Origin: Pacificispira sp040217575
GTDB taxonomy: Bacteria > Pseudomonadota > Alphaproteobacteria > UBA8366 > Aestuariispiraceae
Assembly (NCBI GenBank): GCA_040217575.1
Contig: JAVJPW010000005.1
Span: forward strand, 372,001-436,000
DNA: 64,000 bases
Reading direction: 5' to 3'
A program made the position numbers and the translations under genes. The notes beneath the pieces were generated by a model. The model saw only the letters and a program-made list of their open reading frames with translations. It did no database searches and was not told the origin of the DNA. Shown piece by piece: positions 1 to 8,869 of this stretch. Each line of letters opens with the position of its first letter. Positions within the stretch are counted from its first letter, which is position 1.

Positions 1-1592
1 CCACAAGCCTTTACGACGACCGGATAGCCGATTGCTTCCGCAGCGGCGACCGCCTCCGTCGGGGTGGATACCAGTGCGCCGTCCGGCACCGGCATGCCAA
101 ATGACGCCAACGCGCGTTTGGACCGCCATTCATCCAGCGTGACGGGCGCGCCCGTTCTGGGTGCGGGGAAGATTGCATCCCGCGTCCGCAACCTCACCCG
201 GTCCCGCGCACCGTAATACCATGCGGCGCGATCCACCGCTGTCAGGGCCGCATCAAACCCATGCATCGGCGCAATGCCGGCGGAAAGGAAGCGGTCCTGC
301 AGGGCCGGTGGCATGTTTTCTTCCAGGCTTGAGGCTACGATGGTCGGCGTACCGCTTTCCCTGGCTGCGGCACAGATCGCGTCCTGCGCTTCGGGCCAGC
401 CGAAAAAGTCCAGATCGTCCCGATCCGCGGTATCCAGCGCCAACAGGCCGATGTCGATCGACGGATGGCGCAATGCTTCGGTAAAGCAGGCGGTCATCGC
501 GTCCCGGTTGCCCCAGATATAGGTGTGGTAATCAAGCGGATTATCGACCGCAACCCGATTCCCCAAAACCGCGTTGAGGGCAGCAATCCGATCTTCGGGA
601 AAGGGCGGCATGGGGATGCCGCGCCGGGCGGCACCGTCGGCCAGAAGCCCTGCTTCCCCCCCGGAACAGCTCATGGTCATTAGCCGGTTTCCAGGCAATC
701 CCGGATACACATGCAGGAACTTCAGGAGTTCCAGAAAATCCGAAAGGGACCGCGCTTCTACCACCGCCAGACTTTCGCACAGGGCGGAAAAGGCCGCGGA
801 CGACCCGGTCATCGAACTGGTGTGGGACAGCGCGACACGGGCCGCGGCTTCCGACTCTCCGGTCTTCAGAACGACCACGGGAATGCCCTTTTCGGCGGCG
901 GCACATGCGGCGGCGCGAAACCCGTCCACATCCGCCAGCCCCTCTAGGAACACACCGATCGCCGTGATCCGGTCATCCCGCAACAGGGACGCCATCACCT
1001 GCGGCACACCATCCTTTGCCTGGTTTCCCAAGGACCCGATAAACCCGACCGGCAGCCCGCGCGCCTGCATCGACAGGCTGATCGTGACATTCCCGCTTTG
1101 GCTGACAATTCCGACACCCCGGTCAACGCGCCGTCCGCCGTGGTCATCGGGCCAAAGCGCGACCCCGTCCAGATAATTGATGATGCCATAGCAATTGGGG
1201 CCCATCAGGCCCATGCCACCCGCCGCTTCGATCAGCCGGGCCTGCCGTTCGACACCGACCTGTCCCACCTCGCTGAAGCCGGAGGCATAGACCACCGCAC
1301 CGCCGACGCCCATTTCGGAAAGTTCCCGAACGGCTTCGATCGTCGCATCCGGCGGGATTGCGATATAGGCGGCATCCGGCACCGCCGGCAGGTCGGCAAG
1401 CGAACGATAGGCCGGAATGCCGGCCATGCTGTCGCGTGACCGGCTGACCGGATAGATTGCGCCGTCAAAGCCGACGGCCAGGCTTTCGCGCACGCATTTT
1501 TCCGCCTCACGGCCACCGATGGCGGCGATACTGCGCGGCCGCAGCAACCGGTCCAGCCCCTGCGCCGCGGGCTTTTCCATGAGTTCGCTCAC
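1..1592 (-). CDS. NDP-forming acyl-CoA synthetase (acetate-CoA ligase family), cut by window edge
   Basis: About 530 residues are visible; the rest lies left of base 1. The frame has an N-terminal CoA-binding Rossmann region (RPRSIAAIGG), a succinyl-CoA-ligase-like middle with GLMGPNCYGIIN and IVSQSGNV, and the phosphorylatable active-site histidine in ALSHTSSMTGS (His about 253 from the ATG). An ATP-grasp domain begins at EWRSKRALASFGMPVPDG and is truncated. The family interconverts acyl-CoA plus NDP and phosphate with free acid plus NTP. The start is GTG at 1592, overlapping the upstream stop as GTGA, or in-frame ATG at 1580. It is the last visible gene of the carnitine operon. Its substrate is unknown; a betaine-type acyl-CoA is an inference from context. 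Confidence 0.85.
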   Translation of the reverse strand, partial: MSELMEKPAAQGLDRLLRPRSIAAIGGREAEKCVRESLAVGFDGAIYPVSRSRDSMAGIPAYRSLADLPAVPDAAYIAIPPDATIEAVRELSEMGVGGAVVYASGFSEVGQVGVERQARLIEAAGGMGLMGPNCYGIINYLDGVALWPDDHGGRRVDRGVGIVSQSGNVTISLSMQARGLPVGFIGSLGNQAKDGVPQVMASLLRDDRITAIGVFLEGLADVDGFRAAACAAAEKGIPVVVLKTGESEAAARVALSHTSSMTGSSAAFSALCESLAVVEARSLSDFLELLKFLHVYPGLPGNRLMTMSCSGGEAGLLADGAARRGIPMPPFPEDRIAALNAVLGNRVAVDNPLDYHTYIWGNRDAMTACFTEALRHPSIDIGLLALDTADRDDLDFFGWPEAQDAICAAARESGTPTIVASSLEENMPPALQDRFLSAGIAPMHGFDAALTAVDRAAWYYGARDRVRLRTRDAIFPAPRTGAPVTLDEWRSKRALASFGMPVPDGALVSTPTEAVAAAEAIGYPVVVKAC

Positions 1593-2749
1593 GCGCCAAG
1601 CGGCCGCAGCATGGCGCGGGAAATGATATGGCGCTGAATCTCGCTGGTCCCTTCCCAGATCCGTTCGATCCGCGCGTCACGCCAGATCCGTTCCAGTGGC
1701 AATTCGGACATGACGCCCATGCCGCCGTGAATCTGGATCGCCTCATCCGCGATGAAGGCCAGCGTTTCCGTCGCCTGTAGCTTGGAAATCGCCGCATCCG
1801 TGTCGGTCATCGTGCCTTGATCGTACTTCCATGCCGCTTCGTAAGTGACCAGTTCCGATGCTTTCAGGCGCGACAGCATGTCCGCCAGCTTGAAGGAAAC
1901 GCCCTGAAATTTTGCAATCTTCTGGCCGAACTGTTCCCGGTTCGCGGCCCATTCCAGCGCCAGTTCCAGCGCCCTGTCGCAGCGGCCCAGGCACAGGGAC
2001 GCAACCTGAAGGCGGGTCGCCCCCAACCAGTCGTTTGCAACGTCAAAACCCATGTCGATTTCCCCCAGCACCTGGCTGGCGGGAATGCGGCAATCGTCGA
2101 ACTCCAGGATGAAATTATGATACCCGCGGTGGGAAACGTTGTGATAACCCGGCCGAACCGTGAAGCCCGGTGTTCCCATGTCGACCAGGAATGTCGTGAT
2201 CTTCTTTCGCTTGCCGCGCGGGCTGTCTTCTTCGCCGGTCGCGGCCATCAGGATCACGAAATCCGCCCAGTCGGCGTGGCTGATGAAATGTTTAACCCCG
2301 TTGATGACGAAATCGTCCCCGTCGCGCCTGGCGAAAGTCTTCATGCCGCGCACGTCGGACCCGGCACCGGGTTCAGTCATCGCAAAACAGTCGACCCGTT
2401 CACCACGGCAGGCGGGATAGAGGTACGTTTCACGCTGGTCGCCCACACAGGCCTGCAGCACGTTGGATGGCCGATAGACCAGATAGTTCAACGCCATGCT
2501 GGCCCGTCCCAATGCCCGGTCCAGCATGCACATGGACAGCGTGTCCAACCCGCCGCCGCCCACATCTTCGGGCATGTTCGCCGCATAAAGGCCCAGTTCG
2601 ATGGACTTCCTCTTTATCTGGTCGCCCAGTTCACGGCGCACCTCGTCCGATTTTTCGACCTCTTCCTCGTACGGGTAGAGTTCTTCCTCCACGAAGCGCA
2701 GCGCGGTTTCGACGATCAGTCTCTGTTCTTCGGAAATCGAAAATTCCAT
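1589..2749 (-). CDS. Acyl-CoA dehydrogenase
   Basis: A 386-residue flavoprotein of normal length for the family. It oxidises an acyl-CoA at the alpha-beta bond and passes electrons to electron-transfer flavoprotein. The FAD-binding motif CFAMTEPGAGSDV lies near residue 120. The C-terminal signature HGGMGVMSELPLERIWRD is followed by IWEGTSEIQ, whose Glu is the usual catalytic base. The start follows AAGGAAA and sits 5 bases after the carnitine dehydrogenase stop; the end overlaps the acyl-CoA synthetase by 4 bases, so the genes are probably co-translated. In this operon a gamma-butyrobetainyl-CoA or crotonobetainyl-CoA substrate is plausible (inference); sequence alone does not decide it. Confidence 0.9.
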   Translation of the reverse strand: MEFSISEEQRLIVETALRFVEEELYPYEEEVEKSDEVRRELGDQIKRKSIELGLYAANMPEDVGGGGLDTLSMCMLDRALGRASMALNYLVYRPSNVLQACVGDQRETYLYPACRGERVDCFAMTEPGAGSDVRGMKTFARRDGDDFVINGVKHFISHADWADFVILMAATGEEDSPRGKRKKITTFLVDMGTPGFTVRPGYHNVSHRGYHNFILEFDDCRIPASQVLGEIDMGFDVANDWLGATRLQVASLCLGRCDRALELALEWAANREQFGQKIAKFQGVSFKLADMLSRLKASELVTYEAAWKYDQGTMTDTDAAISKLQATETLAFIADEAIQIHGGMGVMSELPLERIWRDARIERIWEGTSEIQRHIISRAMLRPLGA

Positions 2750-2754
2750 TTTCC

Positions 2755-3732
2755 TTACATCCCTGCCTTGGCGCGTTGGCGCAGAAGTACCTCGCCCGCG
2801 CCTTCACGATATTTCGCCAACGCTTCCATGATTTCGATCAGGCAATTGTCGCGAAGCTGTTCCATCTCCGGAATTGTTGTGTCGGCAAGCTGTTCCTCGG
2901 TTCCCTGAACCACCGTGTCGATCAGCTCTTCCGTCAGCTCCGGCGCCTCCAGCTTCGTCCAGGGCAGTTTCAGGGCCGGTCCGAACTGTTCCATGAAATG
3001 GCGCATGCCCTGATCGCCACCCGCCAGCGCAAAGGTACGGTTCACCCCCATGAAGGCCCAGCGCAGTCCCGGACCATAGGTAATGACGTCGTCCATTTCC
3101 TTCGTCGTCGCATGTCCTTCGGCCAGCATATGCAGGTTTTCGCGCCACAGCGCTTCCTGCAGCCGGTCAGACAGAAAGCCTTCGACTTCCGTGCGGCAGC
3201 GAACGGCATACATGCCGATATCCTCGCAAAATGCGGCGGCACGTTCCATTGCGTCGTCCGACGTTTTCTTTCCGCCGACGATTTCGACCAGCGGCAGCAG
3301 ATAGACCGGATTGAAGGGATGGGCGACCAGCACGCGGTCCGGATGGGTACAATCGGCCTGAAAATCCGACGGCAACAGACCGGATGTCGACGAACATATC
3401 AGAACGTTCGGTGCGGCATTCGCGTCGATTTCTGCATGGACCTTGATCTTCAGGTCCAACCGTTCCGGCACGGATTCCTGAATATGGTCCGATGCGGCTG
3501 CGACTTCGGCGATGCTGGCGGCCATGCGCAAACGGTCCTGGGACGCGCCCGGGGCCAGACCGACCTTCTGAAGGGCGGGCCAGGCGTTGGCGACCTTGCC
3601 GCGCAAAATCGCCTCCCCGTCCGGGGCGGGGTCATAGGCAATGACATCCAGTCCGTTCGCAAGACAGCGCGCCGCCCAGCCGCCGCCAATGACACCGCCG
3701 CCGACCAGGCCGACCGTCTGTATTCCCGTCAT
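2755..3732 (-). CDS. L-carnitine 3-dehydrogenase
   Basis: A 325-residue protein of the 3-hydroxyacyl-CoA dehydrogenase fold. The NAD-binding loop GLVGGGVIGGGWA is at the N-terminus. The central segments SSTSGLLPSDFQ and HPFNPVYLLPLVE are typical of L-carnitine dehydrogenases, which oxidise carnitine to 3-dehydrocarnitine with NAD+. Some homologues carry a fused C-terminal thioesterase; this one does not. A Shine-Dalgarno GAGGAG lies about 10 bases before the ATG and overlaps the end of the BKACE gene, 13 bases upstream. The adjacent BKACE, which consumes 3-dehydrocarnitine in known pathways, and the CdhR-like regulator support the assignment over a generic hydroxyacyl-CoA dehydrogenase. Confidence 0.85.
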   Translation of the reverse strand: MTGIQTVGLVGGGVIGGGWAARCLANGLDVIAYDPAPDGEAILRGKVANAWPALQKVGLAPGASQDRLRMAASIAEVAAASDHIQESVPERLDLKIKVHAEIDANAAPNVLICSSTSGLLPSDFQADCTHPDRVLVAHPFNPVYLLPLVEIVGGKKTSDDAMERAAAFCEDIGMYAVRCRTEVEGFLSDRLQEALWRENLHMLAEGHATTKEMDDVITYGPGLRWAFMGVNRTFALAGGDQGMRHFMEQFGPALKLPWTKLEAPELTEELIDTVVQGTEEQLADTTIPEMEQLRDNCLIEIMEALAKYREGAGEVLLRQRAKAGM

Positions 3733-3745
3733 TTCCGGATGCTCC

Positions 3746-4636
3746 TCAGACCAGCTTCTTAAGCGCGAACTTCGCCCGCGCCTCGTCCGGGGTGCAGACC
3801 CGCGCGCCCATCAGTTCAATGATCTTTCGGGCCTTTTCGACCAGTTGCGCATTGGTCGCCAGAACACCGCGCTCCAGATACAGGTTGTCCTCCAGCCCGA
3901 CGCGGACATTTCCGCCCAGCAGGACCGCCTGGGCGACCATCGGCATCTGCATACGACTGATCCCGAAACCGGACCAGTTGGCGCCGTCAGGCAGCAGGTC
4001 CGCCATCGCCTTCATGGCGACCGTGTTCGCTTCCGCCCCATAGGGAATGCCCAGACAAAACTGGAACAGCGGCGGGTCGTCCAGAAGACCTTCAGAATGA
4101 AGCTGCTTTGCCAGCCACAGGTGACCGGTATCGAAAACCTCCACCTCCGGCTTCACACCGATATCCTGCATGCCCTTCGCCAGTGCGCGCAGCATCGGCG
4201 GGGTGTTGGTCATGACATAATTGCCGTTGCCGAAATTCATCGTGCCGCAGTCCAGGGTACAGATTTCCGGCAGACATTCGCGCACATGGTCCAACCGTTC
4301 GGACCACGGCGCCATGTCCGTTTCATTGTGGTTGATTGCCATCGGATTTTCCGGCGGCCCGAGCGTCAGGTCCCCGCCCATACCCGCAGTCAGGTTCAGG
4401 ACCACATCGACACCGCTGTCGCGTACGCGGTCGCACACTTCCTTGAACATGCCGACGTCCCGACAGGGCGTGCCGTCATCTTCACGCACATGGATATGCA
4501 CGATCGCGGCCCCCGCCTTCGCTGCGTCGACAGCACTGTCGGCGATCTGTTTCGGGGTCTTCGGAAGATCCGGGTGCTTGTCTTGTGTCGCGCCGGAACC
4601 GGTCACGGCGCACGTGATGACGACATCGGTATTCAT
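3746..4636 (-). CDS. BKACE-family (DUF849) enzyme, probable 3-dehydrocarnitine cleavage
   Basis: A 296-residue beta-keto acid cleavage enzyme. The family condenses a beta-keto acid with acetyl-CoA and splits it to acetoacetate plus a new acyl-CoA using a divalent metal. Visible marks are ITCAVTGSG near the N-terminus, the metal-binding pair in AIVHIHVREDDG, and NLTAGMGG. Family members next to carnitine dehydrogenase are known to yield betainyl-CoA plus acetoacetate from 3-dehydrocarnitine. Here it is the first gene of a four-gene minus-strand operon, divergent from the AraC regulator. AAGGAG lies 10 bases before the ATG. The substrate is inferred from context. Confidence 0.85.
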   Translation of the reverse strand: MNTDVVITCAVTGSGATQDKHPDLPKTPKQIADSAVDAAKAGAAIVHIHVREDDGTPCRDVGMFKEVCDRVRDSGVDVVLNLTAGMGGDLTLGPPENPMAINHNETDMAPWSERLDHVRECLPEICTLDCGTMNFGNGNYVMTNTPPMLRALAKGMQDIGVKPEVEVFDTGHLWLAKQLHSEGLLDDPPLFQFCLGIPYGAEANTVAMKAMADLLPDGANWSGFGISRMQMPMVAQAVLLGGNVRVGLEDNLYLERGVLATNAQLVEKARKIIELMGARVCTPDEARAKFALKKLV

Positions 4637-4755
4637 AATGGGGCGCTCCTTACCTTATCTGGATATCGTTGTTTCGGGCATCCTAGCGCTGCGGTCCGGT
4701 GTCTATTTTCATTTTCCGACTTGTACTTGATGTTTTCCGGCTTTATTCAAACCCG
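4637..4755. promoter_or_regulatory. Divergent promoter region between the carnitine operon and its AraC regulator
   Basis: These 119 bases separate the start of the BKACE gene (minus strand) from the start of the CdhR-like gene (plus strand). They are richer in A/T than the flanking genes and must hold both promoters. CdhR-type activators act from such regions in pseudomonads. I could not pick out a specific operator by eye. Confidence 0.5.
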
Positions 4756-5727
4756 ATGCTGACCGACCAGACGCCCGAAAAGCCTGAAAAAATAGCCTTT
4801 CTGTTGTTGCCTGGATTTTCCATGCTGGCCTTCTCCGCCATGTTGGACCCGCTGCGTATGGCGAACTGGCTGACCGGCGAACCTCTTTATGAATGGACTT
4901 TGATTTCGCGCGACGGCGGCCCGGTCGCCGCGGCCAACGGGATTGATGTCCAGGTCGACCATTCCATCGGCTCCGTTCAACGCCTTCCAACCGTGATAGT
5001 GGTCGCCAGCTATGATCACCTGGACCTTGCAACACCCGATATCCTGGCCTTTCTGCGGCGATGGGCCAGTTTCGGGTCCCTGTTGGGTGCCCTGGACAAC
5101 GGCACCTTCATTTTGGCGGAAGCAGGTCTGCTGGACGAATATCGCGCCACTGCGCATTGGGAGATGCTGGAGACTTATGTGGAGCGGTACCCCCACATCA
5201 CGTTTACCCAGGACCTGTTCGTTATCGACCGTGACCGGATCACCGCCGCAGGCGGTACTGCCGGTCTGGATATGATGCTGACGCTTCTGCGTCTGCGCCA
5301 CGGGCCCGACTTGGCGACGAAGGCGGCGGACGAATTCGTCTATGCCCGTGTGCGCGCGCCGGAAGAAACCCAGAAGATGGCGCTTCGCGACCGGCTGCGC
5401 GGGGTCAATCCACGCCTGATCCGGGCGGTGGAGGCAATGGAACAGAATATCGAAGATCCGGTTTCCACCGGCCGGATCGCAAAGGCCGCCGGCTTTTCCG
5501 CGCGTGAACTGGAACGCCAGTTTCGCAAGTGGCTGAAGACAACGCCCGGCGCCTATTACCGAAATATCCGACTGGACCGTGCACGCCAGCTTTTGCGTCA
5601 GACGGAAATGCCGGTACTGGATATCGGCCTTCGTTGCGGGTTCTCGTCGGCCGCGCATTTCAGCCGCGCCTATTCAGGCCGCTTCGGCCACCCGCCGCGC
5701 GCGGAACGACCAACCGGCGTCGTGTGA
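4756..5727 (+). CDS. GlxA/CdhR-type AraC-family transcriptional regulator
   Basis: A 323-residue regulator with an N-terminal DJ-1/PfpI-like domain (IAFLLLPGFSMLAFSAMLDP) and a C-terminal AraC helix-turn-helix pair (TGRIAKAAGFSARELERQF and LDIGLRCGFSSAAHFSRAY). This architecture is shared with CdhR, the carnitine-responsive activator of carnitine dehydrogenase in Pseudomonas, and with GbdR, which responds to betaine. The ATG at 4756 was chosen because homology begins there; the longer frame adds 19 unlikely residues from the intergenic region. Its divergent position makes it the likely activator of the carnitine operon. Exact ligand specificity is not visible. Confidence 0.87.
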   Translation: MLTDQTPEKPEKIAFLLLPGFSMLAFSAMLDPLRMANWLTGEPLYEWTLISRDGGPVAAANGIDVQVDHSIGSVQRLPTVIVVASYDHLDLATPDILAFLRRWASFGSLLGALDNGTFILAEAGLLDEYRATAHWEMLETYVERYPHITFTQDLFVIDRDRITAAGGTAGLDMMLTLLRLRHGPDLATKAADEFVYARVRAPEETQKMALRDRLRGVNPRLIRAVEAMEQNIEDPVSTGRIAKAAGFSARELERQFRKWLKTTPGAYYRNIRLDRARQLLRQTEMPVLDIGLRCGFSSAAHFSRAYSGRFGHPPRAERPTGVV

Positions 5728-5786
5728 TGCTTTTCACCCTGCGGCCCGAACGATAGTGTCGGGCTTACCTTATCCAAGAAAGTCAT

Positions 5787-7220
5787 TTGCCCGTGCCCAG
5801 CCTGTATCCTGTCATCCTGTCCGGCGGTTCCGGAACACGCCTTTGGCCGCTGTCGCGGAAATCATATCCGAAACAGCTTCTGCCGTTGATCGGGGACGAA
5901 AGCCTGTTGCAGGCAACGGTGCGTCGGCTGCGCGACGTCGGTTGCACCGGATCCTTGCGCGTCATCGCAAATGACGACCACCGTTTCATGGTGCGTCGGC
6001 AATTGGTCGATATCGCGGAAAGGGACAGTGCGATCATTCTGGAACCGGTTGGCCGGAACACCGCCCCCGCCGTTGCCGTGGCGGCGTTAAGCGTCGCGCG
6101 GGCAGAAGGCCCGGACGCCATTGTCGGCATTTTTCCGTCCGACCATTTCATCCGCGACACCGCTGCATTTGGTGCGGTTCTGGACCAGGCGTCCGCCGCC
6201 GCCGGTGCCGGCCACATTGCGACCCTGTCCATTGTCCCGACCCGTCCGGAAACCGGATACGGCTATATCCGGCGGGGCGATCCGCTGCCGGGCATCGCTG
6301 GGGTGCATACGGTATCTTCGTTTGTTGAGAAACCGGACAAACCGACCGCGCAAACCTACGTGGACAGCGGTGAATACGGCTGGAACAGCGGCATGTTCGT
6401 GTTCCGCGCCGATGTCATGATCGACGCCTTGGAAACCCATGCGCCGGAATGTCTGGCGGCGGCCGGCCATGCACTGGACGATGCGCACACGGACCTGGAA
6501 TTCCTGCGCCTGGATCGCGATGGGCTGGATGCGGCCCCTGCGATTTCCATCGACTATGCGGTCATGGAAAAGACGGACCGGGCAGCCGCGGTTGCCGCCA
6601 ATATCGGGTGGAGCGACCTTGGCGCGTGGAACGCGCTGCATGAAATCGCGGAAAAGGACGAACGCGGCAACGCAACGACCGGTCCTGCCTTCCTGCGGGA
6701 CGCGACAGGCACGCTGGTTCGGGCCGAAGACGGCCGCCTGGTCGCCGCCCTAGGACTTGAGGACGCGGTCATCGTTTCCACCGCGGATGCGGTGATGGTG
6801 GCCCCCATGGCGCGCGCGGCCGAGGTAAAGGACCTGCTGGCCGACCTGTCGGCGGCCGACCGTGCGGAAGCAACGGAAAACCGGCGCGTCACGCGGCCCT
6901 GGGGCACGTATGAGGATATCGACCGCGAAGATAATTTCCGGGTCAAACGGATCGTCGTCGATCCGGGCGCACGGCTTTCATTGCAGCGCCATGCACAGCG
7001 GTCCGAACATTGGGTCGTCGTGCGGGGAACAGCCCATGTCACGATAAACGGGGAAGAAACGGTCCTGTCGCGAAACCAATCCACCTATGTTCCCATCGGC
7101 GCGACGCACCGGCTGGAAAACCGGGGGACGGAGCCGCTGCACCTGATCGAAGTACAGGTCGGCGATTATGTGGAAGAAGACGATATCGAACGTCTGGACG
7201 ACGTCTACGGACGGTCTTGA
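5787..7220 (+). CDS. manC: Mannose-1-phosphate guanylyltransferase / mannose-6-phosphate isomerase
   Basis: A 477-residue bifunctional enzyme that supplies GDP-mannose for surface polysaccharide. The pyrophosphorylase signature GGSGTRLWPLSRKSYPKQ is at the N-terminus and FVEKP sits mid-protein. The C-terminal cupin is the type II phosphomannose isomerase domain (RPWGTYEDID, then SLQRHAQRSEHWVVV). The best start is TTG at 5787; GTG at 5793 is the alternative. No other polysaccharide gene is adjacent. The 3' end overlaps the convergent MscS gene by 16 bases. Confidence 0.93.
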   Translation: MPVPSLYPVILSGGSGTRLWPLSRKSYPKQLLPLIGDESLLQATVRRLRDVGCTGSLRVIANDDHRFMVRRQLVDIAERDSAIILEPVGRNTAPAVAVAALSVARAEGPDAIVGIFPSDHFIRDTAAFGAVLDQASAAAGAGHIATLSIVPTRPETGYGYIRRGDPLPGIAGVHTVSSFVEKPDKPTAQTYVDSGEYGWNSGMFVFRADVMIDALETHAPECLAAAGHALDDAHTDLEFLRLDRDGLDAAPAISIDYAVMEKTDRAAAVAANIGWSDLGAWNALHEIAEKDERGNATTGPAFLRDATGTLVRAEDGRLVAALGLEDAVIVSTADAVMVAPMARAAEVKDLLADLSAADRAEATENRRVTRPWGTYEDIDREDNFRVKRIVVDPGARLSLQRHAQRSEHWVVVRGTAHVTINGEETVLSRNQSTYVPIGATHRLENRGTEPLHLIEVQVGDYVEEDDIERLDDVYGRS

Positions 7221-8557
7221 CCGGGCTTATCGCCGGCAATTTCCACCGGGATCGGCACGGATGATTTGATGTGCAGATCGCGCTGAGAGTACGGGAACGA
7301 AATTCCGTTTTCGTGATAGGAATCCCAGACATTCATCAGGATTGCACTGCGCACATTGACGACGCCGGCTTGCGGGTCATTGATCCAGATCCTGAGTTCC
7401 AGTTCCACCGCATCGCTGCCCAGGTTCATGAACCGGGCCACCGGCGCCGGGTCGTCCCGCACACGGTCCACCCCCTCCGCCGCTTTCACCGCTAGTTCCA
7501 TCGCAAGGCGCGGATCGGAATCATAGGAAATGCCAATTGGAATTTTCAGTCGGACAAGAGTGTCGGAATAGGACCAGTTCTCCACCCGCTGCGAGATCAG
7601 TTCCTCGTTCGGGATAAGATGTTCCGTCCCGTCGCGCGTGATGACGGAGACATAGCGCGCCCGCAGGGAGTTGATCCATCCGAACGTATCGCCGATTGCG
7701 ATCACATCGCCCGGCTTGACCGACTTGTCCATCAGAAGGATCAGACCGCTGATCAGGTTGGAGACGACCTTCTGCAGGCCGAAACCGACGCCAAGGCCGA
7801 CGGCACCGGAAAAGACCGCAAGCGCGGTAAAGTCGATCCCGATGCTGTCCAACGCCAATACGAATGCCACCGCCAGAAGCGAGATGCGCACCGTCTTCCC
7901 AAGAAGGACGCGCGCGGACGGCGATAGGGAATGCGACTGTGCCAGGCGGCTTTCGGTCAGCCGCGACAGGATACCCGCCAGCCACAGAAGGACGGCCAGC
8001 ATGATGCCCGCCTTGATCGCGCCCAGAACGCTGATCCGGACTTCCCCCAGGGTCACGCCCATACTGTCCAGGGTCGCCATGGTGGGATCCAACAGACCAA
8101 GCAGGTTGAGGGCCGCCACGCCCCAGGCCAGCACGGCGACCGTCCGCGACAGACCGGGATTGCGCACCGCGCCCGCCATCAGCCGGATGACGACCCAGGC
8201 GGTCAGCAGACTGACCGCGCTTTCGACAATGTGGTGGGGCCAGTCCGCGCGCTGCGCCGCAAAGACGGAAAACCACTGCAGCAATAGCCAGATCAGCGGC
8301 AGAACCAGCGGTAAAATGGATTTGATGACCCCATCGACAATGCGAACGGGCCTCAGTTTCCCGATCCGCCCTTCCAGCACACCGCGCATCTTAGGAGCAA
8401 GAAAACGCGCGACCGCCCAGGCCGCGACGACGACGGCGAACTGGACGATCGTAGACGGGACCAGCAGTTCGGTCTGCGCCCATTCCAGCGACGCTTCGGC
8501 GAACCGCTGCCAATGTGCGGGGTCGAACAGCCGATCAATCAGACCATTTTCTTCCAT
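7205..8557 (-). CDS. MscS-family mechanosensitive channel
   Basis: A 450-residue inner-membrane protein. Several hydrophobic segments in the first 230 residues (for example IVQFAVVVAAWAVARFL and SILPLVLPLIWLLLQW) precede the pore helix and beta domain. The conserved core is GVGFGLQKVVSNLISGLILL, then VKPGDVIAIGDTFGWI and HLIPNEELISQRVENWSY. It is longer at the N-terminus than E. coli MscS, so it belongs to the larger members of the family. Such channels release solutes on hypo-osmotic shock, which fits a bacterium that handles betaines. Confidence 0.9.
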   Translation of the reverse strand: MEENGLIDRLFDPAHWQRFAEASLEWAQTELLVPSTIVQFAVVVAAWAVARFLAPKMRGVLEGRIGKLRPVRIVDGVIKSILPLVLPLIWLLLQWFSVFAAQRADWPHHIVESAVSLLTAWVVIRLMAGAVRNPGLSRTVAVLAWGVAALNLLGLLDPTMATLDSMGVTLGEVRISVLGAIKAGIMLAVLLWLAGILSRLTESRLAQSHSLSPSARVLLGKTVRISLLAVAFVLALDSIGIDFTALAVFSGAVGLGVGFGLQKVVSNLISGLILLMDKSVKPGDVIAIGDTFGWINSLRARYVSVITRDGTEHLIPNEELISQRVENWSYSDTLVRLKIPIGISYDSDPRLAMELAVKAAEGVDRVRDDPAPVARFMNLGSDAVELELRIWINDPQAGVVNVRSAILMNVWDSYHENGISFPYSQRDLHIKSSVPIPVEIAGDKPGQDRP

Positions 8558-8584
8558 ATCACCAGACTAACAGCGATCCGATGA

Positions 8585-8770
8585 TCAGGCGAGTGGCGTT
8601 GCATCCCGGCCCGTGGCCGGCCGCGAACTCCGCGGGGTGCGCCTGCAACGGTCGGAACAGTATTTCACTGCAGACCAATCCCGCGCCCATTTTCGTCGCC
8701 ATGAGAACGGCAACCCGCACGCTTCGCAAGTTTTGGTCGGCAGATCCGCCCGTTTTCGCATTTTTGGCAT
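8585..8770 (-). CDS. DUF2256-type small Cys-rich protein
   Basis: A 61-residue protein matching the DUF2256 pattern: ADLPTKTCEACGLPFSWRRK, then a four-cysteine arrangement completed by KYCSDRCRR. The two CxxC-like pairs probably bind zinc. The function of this widespread small family is unknown. The start is uncertain: ATG at 8770 gives the usual family length, ATG at 8761 is possible, and the frame is open to ATG at 8857, which has an AAGGG upstream. The C-terminal 15 residues beyond the family core look unconserved. Confidence 0.7.
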   Translation of the reverse strand: MPKMRKRADLPTKTCEACGLPFSWRRKWARDWSAVKYCSDRCRRTPRSSRPATGRDATPLA

Positions 8771-8869
8771 TGGCTTGACGTCGGGCCCTCTGTTCGTGCG
8801 GACGGTTGAACCGCGGCCCAACTGACATAGCTCGACCGTCAGAAACGCCAATCCCATCGGGGACCCTTC

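Noticed and set aside
1817..2908. Plus-strand open frame over the acyl-CoA dehydrogenase
   Set aside because: No recognisable domain; the minus-strand frame has full FAD and catalytic motifs.
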